Assembly: GCF_000336555.1 (NCBI RefSeq)
Contig: NZ_KB375281.1
Location: 1,785,578-1,849,577 of the forward strand
Length of the DNA: 64,000 bases
Source of the DNA: Afipia clevelandensis ATCC 49720
GTDB taxonomy: Bacteria; Pseudomonadota; Alphaproteobacteria; Rhizobiales; Xanthobacteraceae
Reading direction: 5' to 3'
Each line of letters begins with the position of its first letter. The stretch's first letter is position 1. The translations under genes and the position numbers were made by a program. The notes under the pieces were generated by a model, which worked only from the letters and a program-made list of their open reading frames with translations, was not told the DNA's origin and did not search any database. Shown piece by piece: positions 40,300 through 48,908 of the stretch.

Positions 40300-40323
40300 T
40301 TTATGGTTAACGGGAGGTAAACG
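40300..40323 (+). promoter_or_regulatory. CtrA-box-like element between fliX and flgI
   Basis: TTATGGTTAA followed by N7 and TAAACG (TTAA-N7-TAAA). It differs by one base in 24 from the inverted copy at 48,824-48,847 and shares TTATGGTTAA with 46,446-46,469. It matches the Caulobacter CtrA consensus TTAA-N7-TTAA at seven of eight bases. Confidence 0.55.
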
Positions 40324-40434
40324 ACCCGGCAATTTATGCCGGATACGGCAAAGATCGGCCCGGGCGCGCCGATGCCAAACTCTCCCTCGTAGAAAATTAC
40401 CCAAACAAAACAATCTCTTAAATGCATCACGCCG

Positions 40435-40451
40435 TTGGCATGGCCCTCGCA
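40435..40451 (+). promoter_or_regulatory. Sigma-54 promoter upstream of flgI
   Basis: TTGGCATGGCCCTCGCA: GG at 40437-40438 and GC at 40449-40450 are exactly ten bases apart and the flanks fit TTGGCAcG-N4-TTGCa. It lies 70 bases before the flgI ATG. An FlbD-type activator is expected to be needed. Confidence 0.6.
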
Positions 40452-40520
40452 TAGTTAATGGCGGACCAGTTGCGTGGGGAGCACGGAACGGGCCGCCAAG
40501 ACCTCAGCGGGGAGCAGAGG

Positions 40521-41639
40521 ATGTTTCGGATTTCTCAGGCAGTTTGCATGGCGATCGCCCTGCTGACCGCCGTCATCACCGCCGGCACACCGGCCCATGC
40601 GACATCGCGGATCAAGGATCTCGCGAACATCGAGGGCGTGCGCCAGAACCAGTTGATCGGCTACGGCCTTGTGGTCGGCCTCAACGGCACCGGCGACACC
40701 CTCAACAACATCCCCTTCACCAAGCAGTCGCTGCAAGCGATGCTCGAACGCATGGGCGTCAACATCCGCGGCTCCACTATACGCACCGGCAACGTCGCCG
40801 CCGTGATGGTCACCGGTAACCTGCCCGCCTTCGGCACCCAGGGCACCCGGATGGATGTCACCGTGTCGGCGCTCGGCGACGCCAAGAGCCTGCAGGGCGG
40901 CACCCTGCTCGTCACCCCGCTGCTCGGCGCGGACGGCAACGTCTACGCGGTCGCGCAGGGGTCGCTCGCCATCGGCGGCTTCTCGGCCGAAGGCGCGGCC
41001 GCCAGCGTCACCAAGGGCGTTCCCACCGTGGGCCGCATCGCCAACGGCGCGATCATCGAGCGCGAAATCGAATTCGCCCTCAACCGGCTGCCGAATGTCC
41101 GCCTCGCGCTGCGCAACGGTGACTTCACCACCGCAAAGCGCATCGCCGCCGCGGTCAACGATTATCTCGGCACCAAGACCGCCGAGCCGGTAGACCCCTC
41201 CACCGTGCAACTGAGCATTCCGGCGGAGTTCAAGGGCAACGTGGTCGCGCTGCTGACCGAGATCGAGCAATTGCAGGTCGAGCCGGATCTCGGCGCCAAG
41301 ATCATCATCGACGAACGCTCCGGCATCATCGTGATGGGCCGAGATGTGCGCGTCGCCACTGTTGCTGTCGCGCAGGGTAACCTCACCGTGACGATTTCCG
41401 AAAGCCCGCAGGTCAGTCAGCCCGCGCCGTTCTCGCGCGGACGGACCACCGTGACGCCGAACACGCGCGTCGGCGTGCAGGAGGACGGCAAGAAACTCGC
41501 GGTGGTCAAGGACGGCGTCTCGCTGCAACAGCTCGTCGATGGCCTCAATGGCCTTGGCATCGGCCCGCGCGACCTGATCGGCATCCTGCAGGCGATCAAG
41601 GCGTCAGGTGCGATCCAGGCCGACATCGAGGTGATGTGA
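40521..41639 (+). CDS. flgI: Flagellar P-ring protein FlgI
   Basis: 372 residues from ATG 40521, which has GGGGAG upstream. Signal peptide (MFRISQAVCMAIALLTAVIT) then SRIKDLANIEGVRQNQLIGY, GLVVGLNGTGDTL and the C-terminal LIGILQAIKASGAIQADIEV. FlgI forms the bushing ring in the periplasmic peptidoglycan. Its stop overlaps the flgJ start. Confidence 0.96.
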   Translation: MFRISQAVCMAIALLTAVITAGTPAHATSRIKDLANIEGVRQNQLIGYGLVVGLNGTGDTLNNIPFTKQSLQAMLERMGVNIRGSTIRTGNVAAVMVTGNLPAFGTQGTRMDVTVSALGDAKSLQGGTLLVTPLLGADGNVYAVAQGSLAIGGFSAEGAAASVTKGVPTVGRIANGAIIEREIEFALNRLPNVRLALRNGDFTTAKRIAAAVNDYLGTKTAEPVDPSTVQLSIPAEFKGNVVALLTEIEQLQVEPDLGAKIIIDERSGIIVMGRDVRVATVAVAQGNLTVTISESPQVSQPAPFSRGRTTVTPNTRVGVQEDGKKLAVVKDGVSLQQLVDGLNGLGIGPRDLIGILQAIKASGAIQADIEVM

Positions 41640-41980
41640 TGAGCCTCATCCCGAGCACGACGAACGCACCCGTCACCTTCACCGGCGGACGTCCCGATCT
41701 CCTGTTGCAGGATGCCCTGACGAAAGTTTCGCCGGACAAGCAGGCGAAAGCCAAAGCCCAGGCGCAGGATTTCGAGGCGGTGTTTCTGAACTCGATGTTT
41801 TCGCAGATGATGAGCGGCATCAAGGGCGACGGTCCCTACGGCAACACGCCGGGCACCGGCATCTGGCGCTCGATGATGACCGAGCAATACTCCAAATCGT
41901 TCGCACAGGCCGGCGGCGTCGGCATCTCCAGCGACGTCTACCGCACCCTGATCCTGCAACAGGCCAACAGCGCGGCCTGA
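41639..41980 (+). CDS. flgJ: Rod-binding protein, FlgJ N-terminal type
   Basis: 113 residues from the ATG at 41639 (TGATG overlap). AKAQAQDFEAVFLNSMFSQM and YGNTPGTGIWRSMMTEQYSK are the rod-binding domain. The muramidase domain of enterobacterial FlgJ is missing, as is normal in alphaproteobacteria. Confidence 0.9.
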   Translation: MSLIPSTTNAPVTFTGGRPDLLLQDALTKVSPDKQAKAKAQAQDFEAVFLNSMFSQMMSGIKGDGPYGNTPGTGIWRSMMTEQYSKSFAQAGGVGISSDVYRTLILQQANSAA

Positions 41981-41997
41981 GCGCGCCGGAGGACATC

Positions 41998-42480
41998 ATG
42001 AGCCAGCAGCAACAGCAGACCCCCGCTCCGGCGCCCGCATCGACACCGGCCGAAGCCCGCAAACTCGCCGAAGGCATGATGAAGATCATGAGTTCGCTGC
42101 TCGGCATTGTCGAGCGCGAAACCGAGCTGGTGCGCGGCGGCAATGTCCGCGAGGCCATGGCGCTGGAAGCCCAGAAAAGCGATATGTCGCGCCAATATGT
42201 CGAGGCCATCGCGCATGTGACGCGCAGCCGCGACTATCTCAAGACAACGACTCCCGAACTGCTCACCGCGCTGCATCGCTATCACGATACATTCCGCGCC
42301 ATGCTGCAGGTCAATCTGACCGTGCTGGCGACAGCGCACGCTGTTTCCGAAGGCATCATCCGGGGCGTCAACGGCGAGATGCAGCGCAAGAACCTGCCCA
42401 ACGGCTACACCGCCGGCGGCCAGCGCGCGATGCCGAACCAGCGCCATGCCACGCCGCTGTCGATCAGCCGCTCGCTTTAG
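41998..42480 (+). CDS. flgN: FlgN-family flagellar chaperone
   Basis: 160 residues. After a Gln/Pro tail, LAEGMMKIMSSLLGIVERET begins a helical bundle continuing through MALEAQKSDMSRQYVEAIAH. FlgN chaperones hook-associated proteins FlgK and FlgL, which are encoded in this cluster. It is 17 bases behind flgJ. Confidence 0.75.
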   Translation: MSQQQQQTPAPAPASTPAEARKLAEGMMKIMSSLLGIVERETELVRGGNVREAMALEAQKSDMSRQYVEAIAHVTRSRDYLKTTTPELLTALHRYHDTFRAMLQVNLTVLATAHAVSEGIIRGVNGEMQRKNLPNGYTAGGQRAMPNQRHATPLSISRSL

Positions 42481-42518
42481 CAGCTCACATCGAACTGTTT
42501 GATAGCGTGACGCGCAGC

Positions 42519-42608
42519 TCCTCACCCCGAGGAGCTCGCTCTGGCGCGCGTCTCGAAGGATGATGATGGTTCGCGACGCATCGCTGCGCGATGCTCCTCG
42601 CCATGAGG
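42519..42608. repeat. Intergenic REP-like element
   Basis: Begins CTCACCCCGAGGAGCTCGC and ends GCTCCTCGCCATGAGG, with GCGTCTCGAAGGATGATGA in the middle. This pattern of inverted CCTCA/TGAGG ends is a common repeat of Bradyrhizobium relatives. It separates the flgI operon from the next gene. Confidence 0.6.
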
Positions 42609-42733
42609 CATCGCACAACGCGAACATTTTGAATCAATTCGCCGCAGCAACATAAGGACCGGATTCAGACGGTTCCGCCAGTATGGGAACTGGAGGGGTT
42701 GGGATTTGACTCGAACGGGAGCCAGAGGCTGCC

Positions 42734-43096
42734 ATGAGTACGGATTTCAACATCAAACCGGTGGGGGCATCGGTTGTCGCGACATATGCCGAACCTGCGT
42801 CCGACGCAGCGAGGACGGCTGTCCCGACGCAACTTCCAGCGGACAAGGCCGTCACCGCGCCGGACGCCTCCGTGCAGGCGCGCTACAATCCGCAAGGTGA
42901 AACCGACCGGCTGTCGAAGCAGGTGGTCATCGACCGCGCGGCGGCAGAAATCGTCTACCGGACCGTGGACAGCCGGACGAGCCTTGTGGTTCGCCAGTAT
43001 CCCGATGAGGCGCGGCTGCGCGCACGCGCATACCTGCGGGCGATGGACATCGCCCGCGAGGACAACATGCGCCGGAATACCGATCTGAGGGTTTAG
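42734..43096 (+). CDS. FlaG-like flagellar protein
   Basis: 120 residues. The C-terminal half, RAAAEIVYRTVDSRTSLVVR followed by QYPDEARLRARAYLRAMD, has the FlaG arrangement (a strand, a D..T.eVvRq.P turn and a helix). The N-terminal half is disordered. FlaG-like proteins modulate filament length. The call is moderate because the family is short and variable. Confidence 0.6.
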   Translation: MSTDFNIKPVGASVVATYAEPASDAARTAVPTQLPADKAVTAPDASVQARYNPQGETDRLSKQVVIDRAAAEIVYRTVDSRTSLVVRQYPDEARLRARAYLRAMDIAREDNMRRNTDLRV

Positions 43097-43122
43097 GATT
43101 CTCGCAGCGGCAGGGCGCGCGA

Positions 43123-43488
43123 TCAGCCCTGCTTGGCGTAAGCCGTTTCCATCGACTGCGCACCCGTGGCCGGGTTGGTCATCACCGTCTTGATTTGCGC
43201 CGTGCCCTGCTTGGTCAGGGTGAATTTCGAGTCGCCCACCCTGAATGAATTGTCGCGGATCAGCACATCCTGATACTTCACGGTCGTGCCGCTCTGGTAG
43301 CGCACCTTGGCGCGGAAGCCCACGACGTTGGAGACCTGGATGCTGAACTGGTCGTTGTTGGCGTACTTGCCGGTCCAGTTGCCTTCATAGCTCGCAGCAT
43401 CGACGGCCACGTACGGGCCCTTCGAGTAGTTCACGTTCGAGCCGACCGCCACGTAGTTCGATTGCAGGATGCTGTAGATGTCGGACAT
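43123..43488 (-). CDS. Conserved protein of the flagellin cluster, 121 aa
   Basis: MSDIYSILQSNYVAVGSNVN, then FSIQVSNVVGFRAKVRYQSG and VGDSKFTLTKQGTAQIKTVM; beta-rich and without signal peptide. Start followed 14 bases later by flaF on the same strand. Function unknown; the location suggests a filament accessory. Confidence 0.6.
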   Translation of the reverse strand: MSDIYSILQSNYVAVGSNVNYSKGPYVAVDAASYEGNWTGKYANNDQFSIQVSNVVGFRAKVRYQSGTTVKYQDVLIRDNSFRVGDSKFTLTKQGTAQIKTVMTNPATGAQSMETAYAKQG

Positions 43489-43502
43489 CGCCCTGCTCCG
43501 GC

Positions 43503-43871
43503 TTAAGCGCGGCCCGACAAACCCGCGGCGAGATTGCAGTTGATGTCGATCAGCGGCTTCAGCTTGTCGCGCTGCGGATTGAGCTGCAGCTCCGCGGTCT
43601 GCGTCAGCACGAACGTCCCGATATTGACGATGTTCTGGCGAACCTCGATCGGCTGCTGGTTGTCATCGCTGGTCACGGCGCTCAACAGGATCGCCCAGAG
43701 CTTGCGGTTGAACAGCAGCGCGGCGGCGAATTCGTCGTCGGTCCGGCCGAGATTATTGACGATATCCTGGAGCTTGTTGGCCGCTTTCAGCAAGGCCTGC
43801 GCCTCGATCTCGCGAGGTGATGCAGTGGTCTGGGCAGTACGAGCGTAAGCCTGGGCGGCAGCGTTGGACAT
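43503..43871 (-). CDS. flaF: Flagellar biosynthesis regulator FlaF
   Basis: 122 residues. AAAQAYARTAQTTASPREIE, then FAAALLFNRKLWAILLSAVT and IEVRQNIVNIGTFVLTQTAE match FlaF. It promotes flagellin translation or secretion and acts against FlbT in Caulobacter. Four bases from flbT. Confidence 0.93.
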   Translation of the reverse strand: MSNAAAQAYARTAQTTASPREIEAQALLKAANKLQDIVNNLGRTDDEFAAALLFNRKLWAILLSAVTSDDNQQPIEVRQNIVNIGTFVLTQTAELQLNPQRDKLKPLIDINCNLAAGLSGRA

Positions 43872-43874
43872 CCA

Positions 43875-44255
43875 TTACCTCGACAAGAGTTCGTCTTCGC
43901 GGCTTATCAGTTTCCTGATTTCTCTTAGAGCTTTGTAAAGATAACCGCTTAAAATAAGATTACTTGCGGCTTCTATGTGTCCGCGCGAACTGGGCACGGC
44001 TTCCAGCAAGTCTTTCACGAAGCCGAGATAGAGATCCTGATATTTCGGGATATCATCTTCGAGATACATCTGCTGCACACACAGATAAATCCGCTTGGCC
44101 GGCGTGTTCGCGGTCTCGGCCGTCAGAATATCCTTCTCGCGCAGGATCGGTGTATCGCCGTCGATCAGGAAAACCGCGCGCGTTTCCGAATTGGTGATGA
44201 CACTCTTGCCGATGACGATGCGCTCAAGCGGCTTGAGCTCGACTCTCAGGGGCAC
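43875..44255 (-). CDS. flbT: Flagellin mRNA regulator FlbT (copy 1)
   Basis: 126 residues from a GTG at 44255 preceded by GGGAG. VELKPLERIVIGKSVITNSE, REKDILTAETANTPAKRIYL and ASNLILSGYLYKALREIRKL are the FlbT core. FlbT binds flagellin transcripts and controls their stability. It follows flagellin 1. Confidence 0.93.
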   Translation of the reverse strand: MPLRVELKPLERIVIGKSVITNSETRAVFLIDGDTPILREKDILTAETANTPAKRIYLCVQQMYLEDDIPKYQDLYLGFVKDLLEAVPSSRGHIEAASNLILSGYLYKALREIRKLISREDELLSR

Positions 44256-44325
44256 ATTCTGTCTCCCTTGCGTTGCAGATATCGGCCCCGGCGGACGTCT
44301 CAATCAATAGCAACTGTTTCCGGCG

Positions 44326-44357
44326 CAAAAAAAGCGGCGAGGATGCCCCCTCGCCGC
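44326..44357 (-). terminator. Terminator of flagellin 1
   Basis: GCGGCGAGG-N6-CCTCGCCGC followed by seven T on the minus strand. It starts 28 bases past the flagellin stop. Confidence 0.9.
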
Positions 44358-44384
44358 CTTCCTGCTTTAACCCTTAGCCGTCTC

Positions 44385-46352
44385 TTAAGTCCGCAGAAGC
44401 TGCAGCACGCTCTGCTGCGACTGGTTGGCCAGCGCCAGCGCGGACACCGCGATCGACTGGCGGGTGGACAGCGCCTGGCTGTTCGCCGCTTCCTCGTTGG
44501 TGTCGGCGATGGTCAGGTTGGTCGAGCCGGTCTGCAGCACGTTGATCAGGTTCTTCGAGAAGTCCTGACGGATCTGCACGATCGAGAGGTTCGAGCCCAG
44601 CGTCGATGCCTGCGAGCGCAGGAAGCTGCTCGCATAGTTCAGCGAGTCCAGCACCTTGTTGGTCGCGACGTTGTCGACGAAATCGGTTCCGGCGGTCAGC
44701 GCGCCGAGGCCGAGACCGGCGGGGTCGAGATTGACGCCGGTGATGTTCAGCGTCGACTTGCCGGTCTCGTTGAAGATCAGCTTGAGCTGGTCGCCGTTCA
44801 GCAGGTTCACGCCATTGAACGAAGCGTCCTGCGACGTCGTTTTGATCTGGTTGATGATGTTGTTGTACTGCGAGACCAGATTGGCGCGGGTCGCCTGCGA
44901 GGTCGGATCGACCACCGGCGCGGAGATGCTGAGGCCGGCGAACACGCCGCCCGGATTGGTCGAGGTGCCGCCGAGCACGCCGATGGTCGACGATGCGGCA
45001 TCGTTCGCCGTGGTGATGGTGATGGCGCCGTTGGTGGCGATGCTGGCCTGCAGGTTGTTCGGCAGCAGCGCGGCGTTCAACTGGTTGATGGTCGAAACCT
45101 CGCCGACGCCGGTGCCGAAGGTGATGTTGGTGGGCGTGCCGCCGCCGGTCGATGCGATGGTCAGCGTGGTGCCGTTGAGGCCGCCGCTGCTTGCCGCGCC
45201 GGCGCCGCTGTTCACCGTGATGCCGGTGGTGTTGGTCGCGGAGCCCGCCGCTGTCACGGCGCTGGTTGCGATGCTGGAGGCCGCACCCGTGGTTGTCGAC
45301 GTGAACACGAGATTACCGCCCGTGACGGAAGCGACCGTGCTGCCGACCTGGTAATTGATGATCGAGGCGATGTTCGACGCGCTGAGGCTCGCGGCATTGA
45401 ACGTCGTGCTGTTGGCGGAGTTGTAGGCCGCAACCGTGGCCGCGCTGATGGTGACGGGCTGCGCCGCGCCGCCGTCAACCGTGACGGTGAAAGCCAGCGA
45501 ATCAGCCGGAACAGCCGCGACGCCTGCCGTGCCGGTGCTGGTGGTGTTGGCGAGTCCGGTCGAGCCGCCAGCAGCAGTGCTGTTGTAGCCGGAGATGGTG
45601 ACCTGCGAGGTCGCGCCGGTGGTTGCCGACGCGATCTGGAGTTCACCGCCGGAGACGGTCAGGGCCGCCGAGCCGAACTGGTCGTTGACGATGTCGGCAA
45701 CGTCCTGCGCCGTGAGCGCAGAAGCTGTACCGGCCAGCGTGCCGCCACCGCCAGTATAGGCGGTGACCGCAGCCGCATCGAGCGTGATGGCCTGCGAGGT
45801 GCCGTCAACATTCAGGGTGAAGCTCACAGCACCGCTGGTCACGTCCAGCGCCGAGAAGCCCGAACCGGTGAAGGTCGTCGCTGCGGTCGCCGGTACGGCG
45901 GCAGAGCCCGCGCCCGAGACGTTGACCGGGGTGAAGGCGCCGGCGCTGACGGTGCCGGCGGTCGCCGGAGTAGAGGTGCCGAGGATGTTTGCGCCGTTCG
46001 CGCCAGCGGTCGGCGCCGTGGTGACAACGGACTTGGTGTAGCCGACCTGGGTCTGCAGCGCCTGATTCGCGATCGACTTGGCGGTGTCGATCAGCTTCTG
46101 CAGCGAGGTGATGCCGGTGTTGGCCGCCTGCAGCACCTGCACGCCGTTGCCGATGCCGTCGAGCAGGTTGTTGATGTCGCTGGCGCGGGCGTCGAGACCC
46201 GCCGCTGTAAAGAAGTTTGTCGGGTTGTCGAGGGCCGTGTTGACCTTCTTGCCGGTGGCAAGGCGAGTCTGGGTGGTCGCCAGGAGGTCCGCCGTGGACT
46301 GCAACGACAGCAGGTTCTGACGAACTGACGCCGAAAGAACGATATCGGACAT
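44385..46352 (-). CDS. Flagellin 1, 655 aa, with duplicated hook-IN-type domain
   Basis: N-terminal D0/D1 (VLSASVRQNLLSLQSTADLL, then TALDNPTNFFTAAGLDARAS) and C-terminal D1/D0 (STRQSIAVSALALANQSQQS). The centre has two tandem beta modules, each of the type VDG..Q.vT..AA.VAAY....LTA.D.A.I.N.Q.G, DUF1522-like. Over twice the usual bacterial flagellin size; typical of the thick Bradyrhizobium filament. Confidence 0.95.
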   Translation of the reverse strand: MSDIVLSASVRQNLLSLQSTADLLATTQTRLATGKKVNTALDNPTNFFTAAGLDARASDINNLLDGIGNGVQVLQAANTGITSLQKLIDTAKSIANQALQTQVGYTKSVVTTAPTAGANGANILGTSTPATAGTVSAGAFTPVNVSGAGSAAVPATAATTFTGSGFSALDVTSGAVSFTLNVDGTSQAITLDAAAVTAYTGGGGTLAGTASALTAQDVADIVNDQFGSAALTVSGGELQIASATTGATSQVTISGYNSTAAGGSTGLANTTSTGTAGVAAVPADSLAFTVTVDGGAAQPVTISAATVAAYNSANSTTFNAASLSASNIASIINYQVGSTVASVTGGNLVFTSTTTGAASSIATSAVTAAGSATNTTGITVNSGAGAASSGGLNGTTLTIASTGGGTPTNITFGTGVGEVSTINQLNAALLPNNLQASIATNGAITITTANDAASSTIGVLGGTSTNPGGVFAGLSISAPVVDPTSQATRANLVSQYNNIINQIKTTSQDASFNGVNLLNGDQLKLIFNETGKSTLNITGVNLDPAGLGLGALTAGTDFVDNVATNKVLDSLNYASSFLRSQASTLGSNLSIVQIRQDFSKNLINVLQTGSTNLTIADTNEEAANSQALSTRQSIAVSALALANQSQQSVLQLLRT

Positions 46353-46445
46353 TTGAGTACCTTCCTTGATAAGCCAAGCCGATTACGGAACGGCGCTCGC
46401 ATCGACGGCCGTCTTTGGCGTTAATCTTTAGAAGGCACGATTTAA

Positions 46446-46469
46446 ATTATGGTTAAGATGCGATTAAAT
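46446..46469 (+). promoter_or_regulatory. CtrA box upstream of flagellin 1
   Basis: TTATGGTTAA, then GATGCGA and TTAAA: a perfect TTAA-N7-TTAA. It lies 94-117 bases before the flagellin 1 start. Shares TTATGGTTAA with two other flagellar sites. Confidence 0.6.
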
Positions 46470-46549
46470 TGTTCCCCTAACAAAAGGTAAAGACGCACCA
46501 GCGCCCTGCCCGGCGGACCCTTATTGGTCCGAAAACCCGCCCAAACCGG

Positions 46550-46586
46550 AGTCAAAAAGAAAACGGCGGGGTTTCCCCCGCCGTTT
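46550..46586 (-). terminator. Terminator of flagellin 2
   Basis: AAACGGCGGGG, a four-base loop and CCCCGCCGTTT, then TCTTTTTG on the minus strand, 25 bases after the stop. Confidence 0.92.
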
Positions 46587-46610
46587 CCGTGTTGTGTTTT
46601 GTTTCCGCGA

Positions 46611-48608
46611 TTAGCGGAGGAGCTGAAGAACGCTCTGCTGCGACTGGTTGGCCAGCGCCAGCGCGGACACCGCGATCGACTGGCGGGTCGACAGCGCCTG
46701 GCTGTTCGCCGCTTCCTCGTTGGTGTCGGCCAGCGTCAGGTTCGACGAACCGGTCTGCAGGACGTTGATCAGGCTCTTCGAGAAGTCCTGACGGATCTGC
46801 ACGATCGAGAGGTTCGAACCGAGGGCCGAAGCCTGGCCGCGCAGCGTGCTGGAGGCATCGTTCAGCGACGCGAGGACCTTGTTGGTCGCAGCGTTGTCGA
46901 TGAAGTCGGTGCCAGCGGTCAGCGTGCCGAGGCCCAGACCAGCCGGGTTGAAGTTCACGCCCGTGATCGAAAGCGTGGACTTGCCGGTTTCGTTGAACAC
47001 CAGCTTGAGCTGATCGCCGTTCAGCAGGTTCACGCCGTTGAACGAAGCGTCCTGAGCCGTCGTGCGGATCTGGTCGATGACGTTGTTGTACTGCGTCACC
47101 AGGTTCGCACGGGTGGTCTGAGCCACCGCGTCAACCACCGGAGCGCCACCGGTCGCACCGACGAACGCATTGCCGCTGTTCGTCGCGGTGCCGGTGATGG
47201 CGCCGATCGTGGACGAAGCGAAGTCGTTCGAGGTGGTGATGGTGATCTTGCCGTCGGTGCTGATCGACGCCTGCAGGTTGTTCGCCGAAAGAGCGGCGTT
47301 CAACTGGTTCAGGGTCTTCACAGTGCCGCCCGTGCCATCGCCGAAGGTGATCGTGGTGGCAGCGCCACCGCCGGTCGAAGCGATGTTCAGGGTCAGACCG
47401 CCGAGCGCCGAAGTGCTCGGAACAGCAGCCGCGCCGGCGGTGCCGGTTGCAGCGGTCACGCCGGTCGAGCCGGTTGCGCCGCCAGCCGAAGTCACCGCGG
47501 AGGTGACGACGTTGGAGGTGGTGCCGGTCGAAGCCGAAGTGAAGGTCAGCGCGCCGCCGACGACCGAAGCGGTCGCGCCGGTGATCTGGCTGTTGATCAC
47601 AGCAGCAACATCCGCAGCGGTCAGAGCCGAAGCGTTAACCGTGGCGGAAGAGTGAGCGGTGTTATAGGTCGTGATAGCCGCAGCGCTCAGGGTCACGGTC
47701 TGGGCGGAACCGCCGTCAACCGCAACAGTGAAGGTCTGCGAAGCAGCCGGAACAGCCGCCGAACCAGCGGTACCCGTGCTGGTGCCGTTGGCAAGACCGG
47801 TGCTGCCGCCGTTGGCGGTGCTGGTGTAGCCGGAGATCGTGACCTCAGAGGTCGCGCCGGGGCCGGCCGAAGCGATCTCAAGCTCGCCGCCGTTGAGGGT
47901 CACGACGTTGCTGCCGTACTGATCGTTCACGAGGTCGGCAACGTCCTGCGCGGTGAGCGCAGCAGCCGTACCCGAAAGCGTGCCGCCGCCGCCGGTGTAA
48001 GCGGTGACCGCAGCAGCATCGATCGTGATCGCTGTGCTGGCGCCGCCGTCAACCTTCAGGTTGAAGGTCACCGAGCCCGAGGACACATCGAGAGCCGAGA
48101 AGCCAGAACCGGTAATGGTCGTGGCAGCGGTCGCCGGAACGGCAGCCGAGCCCGTGCCCGAAACGTCGATGGTCGAGAACGCACCGGCGGTCAGAACGCC
48201 AGCGGTCGCGGCCACAGCAGCCGTCGGGGTGCCGCGCAGATCGTCAGCGGTCGCGCCCGAGATCGCCGTCGTGGTGACCGAGGACTTGCTGGAATAACCG
48301 ACAGTGGTCTGGAGCGCCTGGTTGGCGATCGACTTCGCGGTATCGACCAGCTTCTGCAGCGAGGTGATGCCGGTGTTGGCAGCCTGCAGAACCTGCACGC
48401 CGTTGCCGATGCCATCGAGGAGGTTGTTGATGTCGCTGGCGCGGGAGTCGAGGCCGGCGGCGGTGAAGAAGTTGGTCGGATTGTCGAGAGCCGTGTTGAC
48501 CTTCTTGCCGGTGGCAAGGCGGGTCTGGGTGGTCGAGAGCAGGTCGGCGGTCGACTGGAGCGACAGCAGGTTCTGGCGAACCGATGCCGAGAGAACGATA
48601 GAAGACAT
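46611..48608 (-). CDS. Flagellin 2, 665 aa
   Basis: Nearly identical to flagellin 1 at the ends (VLSASVRQNLLSLQSTADLL and STRQSIAVSALALANQSQQS) with a more divergent centre that again holds two similar beta modules. The outer domain differences fit antigenic or mechanical specialisation. A long frame on the opposite strand is a GC-rich shadow. It has its own terminator and promoter region. Confidence 0.95.
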   Translation of the reverse strand: MSSIVLSASVRQNLLSLQSTADLLSTTQTRLATGKKVNTALDNPTNFFTAAGLDSRASDINNLLDGIGNGVQVLQAANTGITSLQKLVDTAKSIANQALQTTVGYSSKSSVTTTAISGATADDLRGTPTAAVAATAGVLTAGAFSTIDVSGTGSAAVPATAATTITGSGFSALDVSSGSVTFNLKVDGGASTAITIDAAAVTAYTGGGGTLSGTAAALTAQDVADLVNDQYGSNVVTLNGGELEIASAGPGATSEVTISGYTSTANGGSTGLANGTSTGTAGSAAVPAASQTFTVAVDGGSAQTVTLSAAAITTYNTAHSSATVNASALTAADVAAVINSQITGATASVVGGALTFTSASTGTTSNVVTSAVTSAGGATGSTGVTAATGTAGAAAVPSTSALGGLTLNIASTGGGAATTITFGDGTGGTVKTLNQLNAALSANNLQASISTDGKITITTSNDFASSTIGAITGTATNSGNAFVGATGGAPVVDAVAQTTRANLVTQYNNVIDQIRTTAQDASFNGVNLLNGDQLKLVFNETGKSTLSITGVNFNPAGLGLGTLTAGTDFIDNAATNKVLASLNDASSTLRGQASALGSNLSIVQIRQDFSKSLINVLQTGSSNLTLADTNEEAANSQALSTRQSIAVSALALANQSQQSVLQLLR

Positions 48609-48823
48609 GTGAGGTACCTTTCTGGTGTGGACGCAACGTGTACAAGCGTGTCGCCGATTTCATCAGCGAACCGAGGCACATTGGAACCAACAGTCTAAAA
48701 AGGTATGAACCGGTCGCCTCGAAGTGTCCGGATTGCGCCGGCGGGCATGCACCGCAAAAAGTCGCGATTACGCTTATCTCGCAAGGCTATTTCGCATTTC
48801 CCGCTCACGGCGAGGTGATCCGC

Positions 48824-48847
48824 CGTTTACCTCGCGTTAACCATAAA
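48824..48847 (-). promoter_or_regulatory. CtrA-box-like element between flagellin 2 and flbT 2
   Basis: Minus-strand TTATGGTTAA, N7, TAAACG, identical but for one base to 40,300-40,323. It is 62 bases before flbT 2 and about 216 before flagellin 2. Confidence 0.55.
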
Positions 48848-48908
48848 GCGAAAGGATTGCGTCAGGGCTGGATCAAAAACCGGAAATCAGGACGCACGGA
48901 GAATCGCC

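Noticed and set aside
43977-46328. A 783-codon frame opposite flagellin 1 (and a 724-codon frame at 46,524-48,698 opposite flagellin 2)
   Set aside because: Arg/Gly-rich composition mirrors the Ala/Thr/Gly codons of the flagellins in a high-GC genome; no ribosome site and no domain. The flagellin frames are certain.
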